This document shows positions 22,845 through 34,200 of a DNA stretch of 64,000 bases, in pieces. The DNA is from Chrysopilus asiliformis (taxonomy: Eukaryota > Arthropoda > Insecta > Diptera > Rhagionidae), in NCBI GenBank assembly GCA_964034945.1, contig OZ035962.1:91185650-91249649 (forward strand), in the 5' to 3' direction. The notes beneath the pieces were generated by a model. The model had not been told where the DNA came from. It did not search any database and saw only the letters and a list, made by a program, of their open reading frames with translations. Each line of letters opens with the position of its first letter. Within the stretch, counting starts at the first letter, position 1. Made by a program: the position numbers and the translations under genes.

Positions 22845-23110
22845 ATTTCAGATTTCGTAAAAAAACTTATATTTAAGCTAATATTTTATTTGTCGAATTA
22901 TAGTATAAATTATGCAGGATCGTGAATTTTGTGAATTTTGTATATGTCCTGTTCACATCTGAGGCCCTATCGCCGAACACGATACGATTGGTTCGAGTCG
23001 TAAAATCCATGTTGTTGTTCGTGTAAAACGCGAACAACAACATTGAATTTACGATTCGAACCAATCGTTTCGTGTTCGGCGATAGGGCCTCAGATTTTTT
23101 CCCCTAGCTT
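22845..23110 (-). repeat. R2 fragment carrying a palindromic insert
   Basis: The left part (ATATTTCAGATTTCGTAAAA ... TGTTCACATC) matches the end of the R2 family in reverse orientation. The palindrome at 22957-23095 interrupts it, and a short GATTTTTT continues on the other side. Confidence 0.45.
22957..23095. mobile_element. 139-bp near-perfect palindrome (foldback MITE)
   Basis: The arms begin ATCTGAGGCCCTATCGCCGA and pair over almost their whole length of about 60 bases, including CGATTGGTTCG and AACAACAACA, leaving a loop of only a few bases. It interrupts the end of an R2 copy. No unambiguous target duplication was found. Confidence 0.7.
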
Positions 23111-23477
23111 TATGGGGATCAATCCCCCCCCCCCCCGAAATTTTGGTTTTTCATGCAAAAAAAAATTTGATTCTGAGAGTTCTAGAGCCAAGCCCCCCCG
23201 AAACGAAATGCTGGCTTCGGGCCTGACGTGTGAGAAGTGACGTAATTTTGAGGTCACAAAATTGTTACACCAGTTCACACCGTCTGATAACTTAAATTGT
23301 GACAGAATTTTTGTTCACACACCTTGTGATAACCTGTGTTACGACTATTTTTTTAACGTGTGTGAAACGAATTTTGCCTCCGTCTGATAACCCCGTGTGA
23401 GACGTGCTATGTGTGAGGGCATTTTTCGGTTTGTGTGAAGACTATGTGAACATGTACCAATGTGTGAACTGGCCCGA

Positions 23478-23675
23478 ATATCTTAAAAGCGGTGCATCTT
23501 ATCAAAAAAGTGCAAGAACAAAAGTTATTTAGGATATGATTCTACATAAAACTCCCATACATCAAAATCCGATAGGGAAAATTAAGAAAAAATCCTATTG
23601 AAAAGTTTCGCTGTTCAATTAAACTTCAAACAATGCCATATCACCAAACGGGTTTTCAATTATGGCTTTTGTTAT
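23478..23675 (-). repeat. R1 fragment (inverted)
   Basis: It matches the 5' part of R1 in reverse: GGTGCATCTTATCAAAAAAG, CATACATCAAAATCCGAT, CACCAAACGGGTTTTCAAT and GGCTTTTGTTATGTTT. The satellite and 3' half are missing. Confidence 0.65.
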
Positions 23676-24216
23676 GTTTCTATTTGCTACTTCACCAATT
23701 GTTAGCAAATGATCGAATTGACCGACCGACATCCGTAAAAAATTCTGATACAATTCGGAGCGCAAATCTACCATCAATTTGGCAAAGAAACCCTCCTTCT
23801 CGCGACGCGACACTCAATCCTTTGTCCAACAACTGCGCTTTCGACCCATTGACTCGTCGTCGTCGTCACTGCTCTCCAAAATATAGGCTACCAAAATCGC
23901 CATATCCATCATCTCCTCATATTTCCTTTTTGACATTTTAATTTAAATTTATTTTCTTCACTAATTGAAAATACCGCAAATAGCTTGTCAAAATGACCGC
24001 GGAAAATACACAAACTGTCAGAGAGCTATCACACCGTCTGATAGCAAATCAATGTGTCAGACGATTTCGACTGCTGTCACACGTTATTCATCATCACACC
24101 TTTTGAGACGTTTAACTCCTTCTGATAACTACTCAATCTGCGTCACACAGTGTGTAATTGTGTGAAAAATTTTCGCGTCGTTCACACGTTTTGGGACAAA
24201 AAACTGATTGTGTGGA

Positions 24217-25250
24217 AAAATATCAGTTGTGGTCAACACAAAACTTTCTTCTACAAAATCTACGACCCTGCGCAATTTACGCTAGAGCCCTGTCGCGTTG
24301 TCAACCTAAGACGACCTCCCAATAAATTCTTGGTTTGTTCAAAAATATCAAAAACGTACAAAATTTGAGATAACTTGAGAACTGTAAAAGATATCAATTT
24401 ACGGTAAATGGCAAAAATGTAGAAAATGTTAACATCTTTAATTATTCTTTTAACTGATTTGTCGAAAAACCGTTAGTTTGCAAATTATTCGCAAACATGT
24501 GATTTTTTACATATTAATGAAAATATCTCAATAACGGTAAAAGATAACGGATAACGGTAAGAAACAAAATTGTGCAGAATGCCATTCCCATTAATTCACT
24601 TCATACATTCAGTCAGCAAAAACCCGTTAGTTTTCGAGATAATCGCAAAAAACTGTTTTTTTGGAAATAACGGTTTATCTCGATAACAGGTTGAGATATC
24701 GAGTTATAGCTAAAGACAAAAGTGTGGGAAATCTTATTTTCTCCAAGTTTTGTCATACTTAAGGCCACTAAAAAACGCGTAGTTTGAGAGTAAATCGAGA
24801 AAAACGAAATTGCGATTTTTGAAAAACCGCCATTTTGGATACTTCCGGTTAACGGATTTCCACCAAAAGTTGATAGGATCGTCCCATTTCAGGACCCAAC
24901 ATGCCTAAAAAATTTCATCGCGCTAGCTCTATTAGTTTTTGAGAAATCTTGTACACAGACTGACAGACAGACTGACAGACTGACAGACTGACAGACAGAC
25001 TGACAGACTGACAGACTGACAGACTGACAGACTGACAGACTGACAGACTGACAGACTGACAGACTGACAGACTGACAGACTGACAGACTGACAGACTGAC
25101 AGACTGACAGACTGACAGACAGAAAGACATTTTTTAAATATGACTCCAATCGACTCAGGAGTGATCGGGAAATGTTTTTTAGGCAAAATTAAGAGGTCGA
25201 AATTTTTCATGAATACAATACTTTATTATACTCCGTAGAAGAAAGTAAAA
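24217..25250 (+). repeat. Repeat family R2, copy A (about 1 kb)
   Basis: It is bounded by AAAATATCAGTTGTGG...ACTTTCTTCTAC on the left and GTAGAAGAAAGT (25235-25246) on the right, 12-base inverted ends. The interior has repeated AGATATC and ATAACGGTAAAAGATA strings, CCGCCATTTTGG and a TGACAGAC satellite, then TTCATGAATACAATACTTTA. Other copies are at 34609-35575 and 51358-52258 (inverted). No coding sequence is present. It looks like a non-autonomous DNA transposon. Confidence 0.65.
24956..25122. repeat. TGACAGAC satellite
   Basis: About 20 copies of an 8-base unit with occasional 4-base slips, inside R2 copy A. It has no spacers and is not a CRISPR array. Confidence 0.9.
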
Positions 25251-25617
25251 ATTTCACACATTTCAAGTGTGAGGACTTGTCTTGTCGGATGTGTGTGAAG
25301 TGTGTGTTTAGTTTTTTCGTAACGTCACTTCTCACACGTGTGAGGGTTTTATATGCTCGTCTGATGCTAGCTTTACTTGCACTGACAAGTCTGTACTGAC
25401 GGGACTTTTTTGTAGAATTGTATAATTACTATTAGTTACTTTGTTACTTGTAAAACATAAATATGCGTTGAACGTAGTAGTATTTAAAATCATTCAGTTA
25501 CATTATTTTCATTTTTGGTCAGTTCTAAATATTTTGCGAAACGATTTAGATCAATAAATATTTAGTGTTCAAATAATCAATATTCGTTTGATTAAATAAA
25601 TAGCCATCCTACAATAT

Positions 25618-26020
25618 GGCGGAAAATGAAGAATATGAGGTAAATCGTGTATCTCGCGATATTTTTCGTACGGGAGCCTTGTGAAATTCGTTTGTTGCTT
25701 ATCATCGTACAGGAGATCCGCTAGCAATTAGCTTTCAAGGTCCTGTTAGCGAACAGGACAATCGAGGCTTTAACCGATGCCTTGTCGACAGATACTTGGG
25801 GCATGCTTTACACCTGTTACGATCAAATAAATTTGGCAACCTCGCTTATCGAGATTCGAGGACTAAAACAAAAACAACCATTAAACTGGTTGTACCGCAA
25901 ATTGATGGATGGGAATAAAGGAGGATCTTGGGTATTGCTTGTCGTGAGGCAGTCAACGGATGGACGAAGATAGGAGAGGAACATTTTTTTTGGAGAGAAA
26001 CTTCGACCTCACAACCACGC
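25618..26020 (+). pseudogene. Unidentified coding remnant
   Basis: ATG at 25618 opens MAENEEYE, then GTAAAT (a possible donor) or continued reading to a TGA at about 25681. Two frames beyond remain open to 25917 and 25973. One contains NRTIEALTDALSTDTWGM and WLYRKLMDGNKGG, which looks protein-like. The frame changes suggest a decayed gene, or exons that I cannot join. A retroelement gag is one possibility but no diagnostic motif is present. A strong donor-like AAGGTGAGT occurs at about 26196. Confidence 0.25.
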
Positions 26021-27724
26021 GGTTTAAATAAAATATTAAAAACTAACTTGCTAATACTATTAACTACAGTAAAAATTACATTAAAATTGTATTCAAATTG
26101 TATGAGATTTCGACAAATTGAAATCTATTGTTCAAACTTAAATTAAAACGATCTACATTTCTTGCACCTACCCGGTGAAGCAACAACCCTGCCTTAAGGT
26201 GAGTGTCCCGAGTCCTGCCCATACTCTACCAAATTCGACACGCTAGTTATATACCTGGTCTAAGCTTAGTAGTTGGGGTGGATTTTTATTTGGTAAAGGC
26301 ATGGATGCTAACGCTATCATCGTGTCGTTATTAGAAAATGAATAAATTAAAGATGGAAATTAATAAACGAACAAATCATGACTTCTCAACGGAAAGACTG
26401 ATCCTGAATTAAAACGCAAGAAATAAATGAGCAGCAGATTTCGGGAAAAACTCCCTATCAGCTCGAAATGGTTCCATATTGGCTCGACTCTCCTTCTCTC
26501 CTATAAATTAAAACTCAACAAAACATCTCGAATTAGTCACTTCAATAATAATCAAACTTCACTAAATCCGACATCATAACCAAATATATTAATAAAAGAA
26601 AACAAAATCTATACAATTTGTGATCTGCAAAAATTTACAATCATGTACTTAAATATGACCTCGACTGTAATCGATAATGGCACAAATATCCCACAGGGAA
26701 ATTTCAGCCAAACATAATTGTAATAAGAATCTCCCAAACATAATTATGCTGGCTGCATTTTATGATTGGGGGAATCATAATTTTTTTCTCCGTGTAGAAT
26801 TTTACTTCTAAACTAGTTCTTTAGCTGTGCACGAATTGTTCAAAGAACAAAACCATTGAAAATAATCGATAAAAACAAAAGTTTATTTCGAGTTTTATTA
26901 CTTTTTTGAATTCGTTTTTGAAAATTTGAATTTTGAAACCGATATTTGGAATTTTGGCTTGAGCATTTTGAACGGGCATACCACAGTCCATTCTTCAAAA
27001 TTTATTCTTCTACACAAAAATGGGTTCACCCAAAATTTCCTTTTCCTGTTATTTAATATTCAATTAAATACAAAAGTGGATATATTTGTTATCAACAAAA
27101 ACATCTATTTTCCCATTTGTCATCTTTTTCAATCTCTTCTAAAACTTTCAATCTCTTCTAAATCTCTTCTAAAACTCTAAAAGAATACACTAATAATAAA
27201 AAAAAGAGGTTCTCAGGTTCTTTGGAGGTTGTTTTTTTTTTGTACGCAACATTTTCACCGGCCACAAATTTTTTCTAGACTTTTTAACATAATGCTTTTT
27301 GTAAATAATTAGAAAAATTGTTCATAGTAATTACTGAAATCGGGAAAAAATTGTTGTTTTCTTTAAAAACAACCAAAACTTGTTATTTTCATTCAAAACG
27401 ATCAAAAATTGTTAAAAAATTGTGATTAGTAATAAGTGATTATTGTGATAACAGTTATCTGTTTTCAAGATTAAGTAATTTATATGGTTTCGATTGAGTT
27501 TTGATGTAGTAAAAATTTTCATTTGGCAAACAGTAGTTATATTCGGATATAAAAAACAGATTCAACTTTTAATGTAATTTCGAGGTTTCTTCTAAACTAT
27601 TATATTATAGTTCTTAAGAATTATAATATTAAAAATATTAAAAATATACACCAAAAAAGGCGTCACAGTATTTTCTCACGGTATTACGTTGTAGGTGGTT
27701 GCCTAGATAATCGCCCACATCAAA
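26021..27724. other. Intergenic, nothing recognised
   Basis: A+T-rich DNA upstream of the ankyrin gene. CACAGGGAAATTT at about 26692 and AAATTTTTTTCTCCGTG-like sequence ending near 26796 could be the ends of a small degraded inverted-repeat element. No gene is supported. Confidence 0.45.
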
Positions 27725-27735
27725 TATATAAAAAG
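27725..27735 (+). promoter_or_regulatory. TATA box candidate for the ankyrin/HEPN-like gene
   Basis: TATATAAAAAG stands about 490 bases before the ATG at 28219. No strong initiator follows at the standard distance, and several ATGs lie between, so a 5' UTR intron is possible. Acceptor-like CTGTAG at 28194 and GAAGCAG at 28205 would fit that. Confidence 0.3.
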
Positions 27736-28218
27736 TGATTATCAATTTTCGCAGAAATTTATAACAAAGAAGTTTTGTGAATTTATTTATCTTATCGCTG
27801 TTATTTTTTTATACAGAAAACGTTCAAATCTATAGAACTATTTGGAATACTGAATTTTTTTCGTGCATAAAAGAAGTTGACGTTGACTAATGAGTAAAAT
27901 TTAAATTATGGTGACTTTATAATACAAGATATATTGTAGTGCTGGTTATCAATACCGTAACATTGGGATCCCAGTAACGTGTAAAAGTTCGGTGATTATG
28001 TCAAATATTAAGAGTTTATAATTCTTAATCATTCTTTTTTCGATATTAGAATACAAAATACAGGAATTGGCATACAAATACGGCAAATCGAGATAACATT
28101 AGAGTGTTAAATAAAACAAACAGGAACTGAATTGCACTCTCACGGCCTCTGCTGTTGAATTGATCCGCGGTTCGCCGTCCATGTAAAACTGTAGGTGCGA
28201 AGCAGGAAAGAAATTGTT

Positions 28219-31200
28219 ATGAAACCTCAATTGAGGAGGCCCAGGTTCTTAGGGAGCTGTAGCACCGATGATGATGATGATGAATTCAACATGGAACAAA
28301 ATAATCCGAGGAGTGATTTAACAGAAATTTTAAAAAACATCAAGAGTGGAATAATCGAAAATCGTATTAAGAAACTTTATTACTGGACGGAAAAATTGCA
28401 GAATTTTCTAAAAGACTTCAAGCACATTCTACTTTGTACTACTTTGTATAAAACTGAAAGTAATGGAACCAATGCAATAATATTAGCATGTAAACATAAC
28501 TCTTTAAAAGCTCTAGATTTCTTATTTGAAAACAAATCTGATATTATAAGAAAGTTATTACCATTTTGGGATCAAGTTTTCCCAGATACTGAAGATAGGA
28601 ACGACAAAAATGCATTTTATTACGCTTTTCGTGATTCAAATTGCAAAATGTTCAAGAAACTTTTACAAAATTGGTCGGCTGATGATGAAAATCACTGTAT
28701 TGAAATTTTGTTAGATGAGGCAATTTCGAAATCATATCAATTGGCAATTGTGCAAAATTTCCCACTTACAGATTCTTTTAAAGTTTTAGTGGAAAAGGCT
28801 TTAATAGATTTAAGATTTGATTCAAGCATCTATATGAAAATTCTTAAATATGAATTAAATTTAGATGAAGTTAAGGACAGATTGAAATTTTTACTTGAAT
28901 GTTTAGAGCGATTTCTAATTTATAAGCACAAAGAAATCGATGAGATATTTTTATTCTTGGGAAAAGAATTGGCAAAGCAAATTTTTACCCTAAAATCCGT
29001 TTTGAAAGGAACTTACGATCGCGTGCCATGGGAAGAAATCGAGTTTTTCTTGTACATATTTTTAGAATACCGGAAAAGCGATATCCTATACAGTTTTTAT
29101 TACCGATATGTGTTAAATAAAACGAAATTGTTTACTTATTTAGAATTATTTGGAAGTTTGATTGAAAAACTCTTAAAAACAATTACTAACAAAGATTTAA
29201 ACTGGAATTCAACCGACAAATTACCGAAACGAGATTTGGTAATTACACAAAATTCGGAAAAAGATCCGAAATTCAAATTATTATGTGATGATTACAACCA
29301 AATTCGTGATGTTTATTCTTTAACAATAATTGAAAATTCTATTGTCTCTTTAATTTACAAGATGAATTTTACTTATTCCATTGCTTTACAACGAGCAACA
29401 CAAATTATTGGTGAAAATGTTAAAAACACTTGGACTTCGCCAAATTTTTCCAACACAATGCTATCAGAATTTTATAAATTCCTTCACGCGGATACTATAA
29501 AAGTGTTGAAGGATCTACGCGATCAAATTTCTCATGTCGGCTCCATTGAACAACGACATCAAATTTTCGGAAAAACACAGGACTTTTGGGAACCAACATT
29601 AGATTTAGTGACAATTGGAACAAGTGCCAGTCAAATTTTGTTGAAAATTTATTGCAAAGCTCTCGATGAAATACAAGATGAGAATTTGCCAACCTCAGAA
29701 CTAGAAGAAATTTTTAATTATCAAGGAATTAAAACAAATGTAAATGATTTAATTAAGAATTCTCAAACTTTAATCAAGTCTAGTATATCTCTTTTGATTG
29801 ATAACTGTCGTGAAGAAATTGATGATAGTGACAAATTGAAAATACTAACAGAAGAATTTCTAACAAAAAAGATAAATGCGATCAGTAATTTTTTTAGAAA
29901 AATGTCTGACTTTATTCTACGAAAGGGTAAAAAGCTATCAGCAGACAACGTATTTATAAACAAATCTGAATGTTTTCAAACCAAATACAAATTTATGGAA
30001 TTGTTGGCTGATCACGAAAAGGAAGTTCGATCAGATTTCCAGGTAATAACCGAGGATGTTTTATCTGTGATTCAAAATAAAGGAAATTTGGTTCCTCATA
30101 AATTTATGAAAACCGTAGAAGTTATATCTGTTTTATTTGGTTTTAAAACTCGAAATATTTTCCATGCTAGAGATTTAATCTTGGCTTTTGGGAAGATAAA
30201 AAAACAAAAGTTGCCAGAAAATAAAAAAATTGATTTACACAAAAATTCAGTTATAGGAATTAATAAAATAGAAATGTGTAGTTATTCGGAGAAAAAAAAA
30301 AAAGAAAATATCAACTCTGTCTTTAGTAAGCGCAACTACATCTCAGTTGACATTTTAAAATTGGAGATGACAATTTTAGATATTTTGGGAATTTTTGAAG
30401 ACACACTTGAGGACAATTTGTTCTTTTTAGATGAACCATTCCCAATATTAGTTGGAAAGCAGCTCAGAAATTATTTGGCACATGGAAATTACGTTATGAA
30501 ATTATTATCCTACAATCATAAAATTTTCATTAGGACCATCAGTGACAAACTCAAACAAATCCAAGTTTTAAATAGTACTAAAGGGAGTAGCAAATTTGGA
30601 TTTTATAAATACAACTTAAATGGAATTTTATATAAGATCTTTGTTAATCGAGCAAATTTTTTTGATTTTCTAAAATCAGGAAATTCTGAAGAAGCAGTCA
30701 AAATATTCGAAAATAGTTTAATTGAAGTAAATTCTAGGGATTTCAATGGAAATTCTATTCTTCAATTATGCGCTAGAAGCCACAATGACAGAAATTTCAA
30801 TTACTTTTTAAGGTTTTTTAATTTTAAACAACTTACGTGGACTAACAATGATGGACAAAACTTTTTCCACACTGCCTCTTACCATGACGAGTGGAAATTT
30901 ATTAAAATTGTTCTAAAGAAACATCCATTATTGGAACATCATTTAAAATCTGTTGATAATTTTGGAAGGACTGCAATCCATTATGCCGTTTTGGGAGGTT
31001 CCCTAGATGTTGTCCGGAACCTAGTCCCCATTTGTCCTGAAAACATGGAAATTACCGATGAAGACGATTTTACACCGATTCAGTTATCAATCGTCCACAA
31101 TCGGATAGAAATTTTAAAAAATCTGTTACGGTTTGAGAAGAGAAACAAACAGAATTTAGAAAACGACGTTGAAGAAAATTTTAGAGAGAAAGGAATTTCA

Positions 31201-34200
31201 TATTTACAATTAGCTGCTGCATATAATCGGCCAGATGTTATAAAAACTTTAATTAAATTCAATTATGATGTAAACTGCCAGATTATTGGAGGCTTATCCG
31301 CAATGCATTTTGCCTGTGCCAACGGCAGCTTCGATGCTGTAAAAGTTTTGATTGAAAATGGCGCCCATTTGAATACGAAAACTGATGACGGGAAAAGTCC
31401 ATTAGATTTTGCAAAAGAACATCAAAATAGTGTAATGGTTTCATTTCTCTTGGAAAATGGGGCTGACGGTGATCTTCTGATTTATGCGGTATATTGCAAC
31501 GATTTTAATTTGGTTGCGAAAGTGCTGTCTAAAAATGAAATTAATTTCAATAGCATAAATAAAATGGGGCAAACTGCTCTTCATATTGCAGCCAAATGTG
31601 CGAATTTTGAAATTTTCAAAATTTTGGTAGAAAATAAATTTTTTTTGGACTCACTAGATAAACACTTCGAAACGCCAATAAATATAGCTATTGCCGAACA
31701 ACGACATGAAATTGTAAATTTCTTGGCTGAACGAAAATTCAAATTTGACGCCAAAGATTTAAAATTGGCGGTCACTACCAACAATGTAGAAATACTAAAA
31801 GTAGTGCTGGAAAACTTCTATCACGATTTAAATTTGGTTTGTCCGTTTGAAGAGCTGCTTTTTGATTGTATTGAAAAAGGAAACGTAACAATTTTCCAAA
31901 TGTTACTAGAATTCTGCGTAGATTTCAATTTATATTCCAGATATCAAATGACACTTTCCGACTACGCATGCCAATTTTCCAGTTTAGGCATTTTAAAACT
32001 TCTGTTGGAAAATGATGCGGCAATGCCTAAGATTGAGTGCGTATTGCGAGGATCTGTACAAGTTTTGGAACTTATTATCATAAAGGGATTTGACATTACA
32101 CAGGAAGAAAATGGCAAATCCTTACTGACTTTAGCGGTTGAAAGTGATAACCGGTCAATGTTTGATTTTCTCATGGCCAAAAATTTTGATGTAAACGCTG
32201 GAAATCCAAAGCCAATAGTCCGAGCTTTCGAGTTATTTCATTACCACTTCATCCAGGCTTTAGTTGATTGTGGCACTACCGATCTTACTGTTAAAGGAAT
32301 AAAAGGCCGGACTTTTCTTCACTTGGTTGCCGGATGGTGTCCTTTAGACATGGTAAAGAAATTAATTTCAAAATACGATTCCGTAAACACGAAAGACGAT
32401 GATGGGAACTTACCGTTACATTTTGCTGCAATGCATGGAAATTTTGCAGTGGTTCAACATCTAATAAACCTCACAGATGAAAAAGATACCAAAGGATCAG
32501 ATGGTTTAACGCCATTACACTTGGCTGTGCTGGGAAGATTTTCCGAAATTGTGAAGATTCTCATTAAAGCGAAGGTAAAAACGAATCTTCTATCAAAGTA
32601 TGGAACTCCTTTGATGATTGCAATGAAATGCGAAGATCGTGCATGTACGGATTTACTTTTATCCAAGCAAAGTTCAGATGATTTGAATATCCCCGATGAA
32701 AATGGCCGCACTGCATTATTTTTTGCCACAAATAAGAGATTGGTTTATGTGCTTATTGAAAAGAATACGAATATTCAGTTAGAAGATCGCGATGGAAATA
32801 AAGCAGTCGATTTCCATATTATCAGGAAAACTGTAATGTCGAATCATTGTTATTTGATGAACTTTCATTCAATAAATGAACGTAATAGAGACGGCCAAAC
32901 GATGTTACATTTGGCGATAAAACATAACAATATTGACGCAGTCGACGATTTGTTGGAGAGAAAATGCGATTTAAATCTAAAGAACAATTTTGGTCAAACT
33001 CCGATGCATTTTGCAGCTGAAAATTCTGACATTAAAACATTGAGGCGTTTATTGGAAGTCGGCTCATCTTTGGGAACTGCTGATAACTTTGGTAAAACGG
33101 TTTATGATTATGCGACTGAAGAGAATAAAATACTGTTGAATGCGGTAAAATCTGCATTTGATGCTGTAAAATCTGGTAATTCGTCAATTTTTCAAAATTC
33201 AATTGAAGATATTTCAATAAATATCAAAGATGGTGAAGGTTTAACATTACTCCATCATGCAACAAAATTGGAAGTAATTGAAAATGTAAAATTTTTAATC
33301 GGAAAAAAAATCGATGTAAATGCAGTTGATTTTTTCGGCAACACTGCTTTACACTATGCAGCTGAGAATAATAATGTAGATGTTGTCAAACTTCTTCTAT
33401 CAAACGGAGCATTTTATAATAGTGAAAATTTGGAAGGCAAAACACCAAGAGAGATGACTATCTGCAATAAAGTTACCGAAATATTCGAGAAGGTTGAGTC
33501 TCTTTTTAACCCAGAAAACACACAAGGTTTTAAAAATGTTGAATCGAATTTATTACCGGTTTTCAAGAAATATGATATTGTTAGATATAATATTTTTGAT
33601 GTAAAATTTAATGCAGGCAAAGAAACTTTTAATGAATTGTGCACATATTTCGACAACACTAATTCTGAGCTAAATTCAATTTTGCAAGAGAAAGACAAAT
33701 TTACTAAATTAGAATTATTGAGGTCTTTCACATCAAAATTTAACCCGCTTTTGAGTGACACAAAAAAAATTTTACTTTACCTTGAATGTCATCGCATTAA
33801 TTGCTTATTTGAAAATAATGAAATAAACTTTCAAGATAACATACAGGAGGATTATTTTTATCTATTTATTCCAAAACGAAAAAAATATTTCAATTCATAT
33901 AAACGAAAATTTGTAGAATTTAAAAAGGAATTTAAAAAAGAATTCAAATCCCCAAATAATAACGAAATTTGTCTAAATATACTCAATAAAATGGGCGAAT
34001 TAAGTTTAAAAGGGAAATTTCGTAGTGGTAAAACAAAAGTAAGATTTCAAAACTTTGTTCGGCTCAACAAATTTCGCGTTTTAACGAGAAAGAGACACTT
34101 TAAAGAAGCTCTAAATGAAATTGAAAAAATTAAAGATCGTGGAAATCATTTTGTGAAAATGATGCATAAATATGGTAATTTTCACCTTTTAATTGAACAA

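Larger units (their letters stand above)
23226..25339. mobile_element. 2.1-kb element with ACGTGTGAGAAGTGACGT inverted ends
   Basis: ACGTGTGAGAAGTGACGT at 23226 is repeated in inverted orientation at 25339. The flanking 200-900 bases inside both ends are studded with TGTGTGAA / CTCACAC and CGTCTGATA strings in both orientations, like subterminal transposase-binding repeats. The interior holds an R1 fragment and a complete R2 copy, so the original element was much shorter. No transposase was recognised and no target duplication confirmed. Confidence 0.45.

Noticed and set aside
24956..25122. CRISPR-like regular array
   Set aside because: It is a continuous 8-base satellite without spacers, in an animal genome.
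28195..28218. GTG codon at 28195 as the start of the ankyrin gene
   Set aside because: Animal genes rarely start at GTG; it follows directly on an in-frame TAG, and the first ATG is at 28219.
29495..33761. Minus-strand open frames of 60-115 codons opposite the ankyrin gene
   Set aside because: They are shadows of the long plus-strand frame and have no domains or splice signals.
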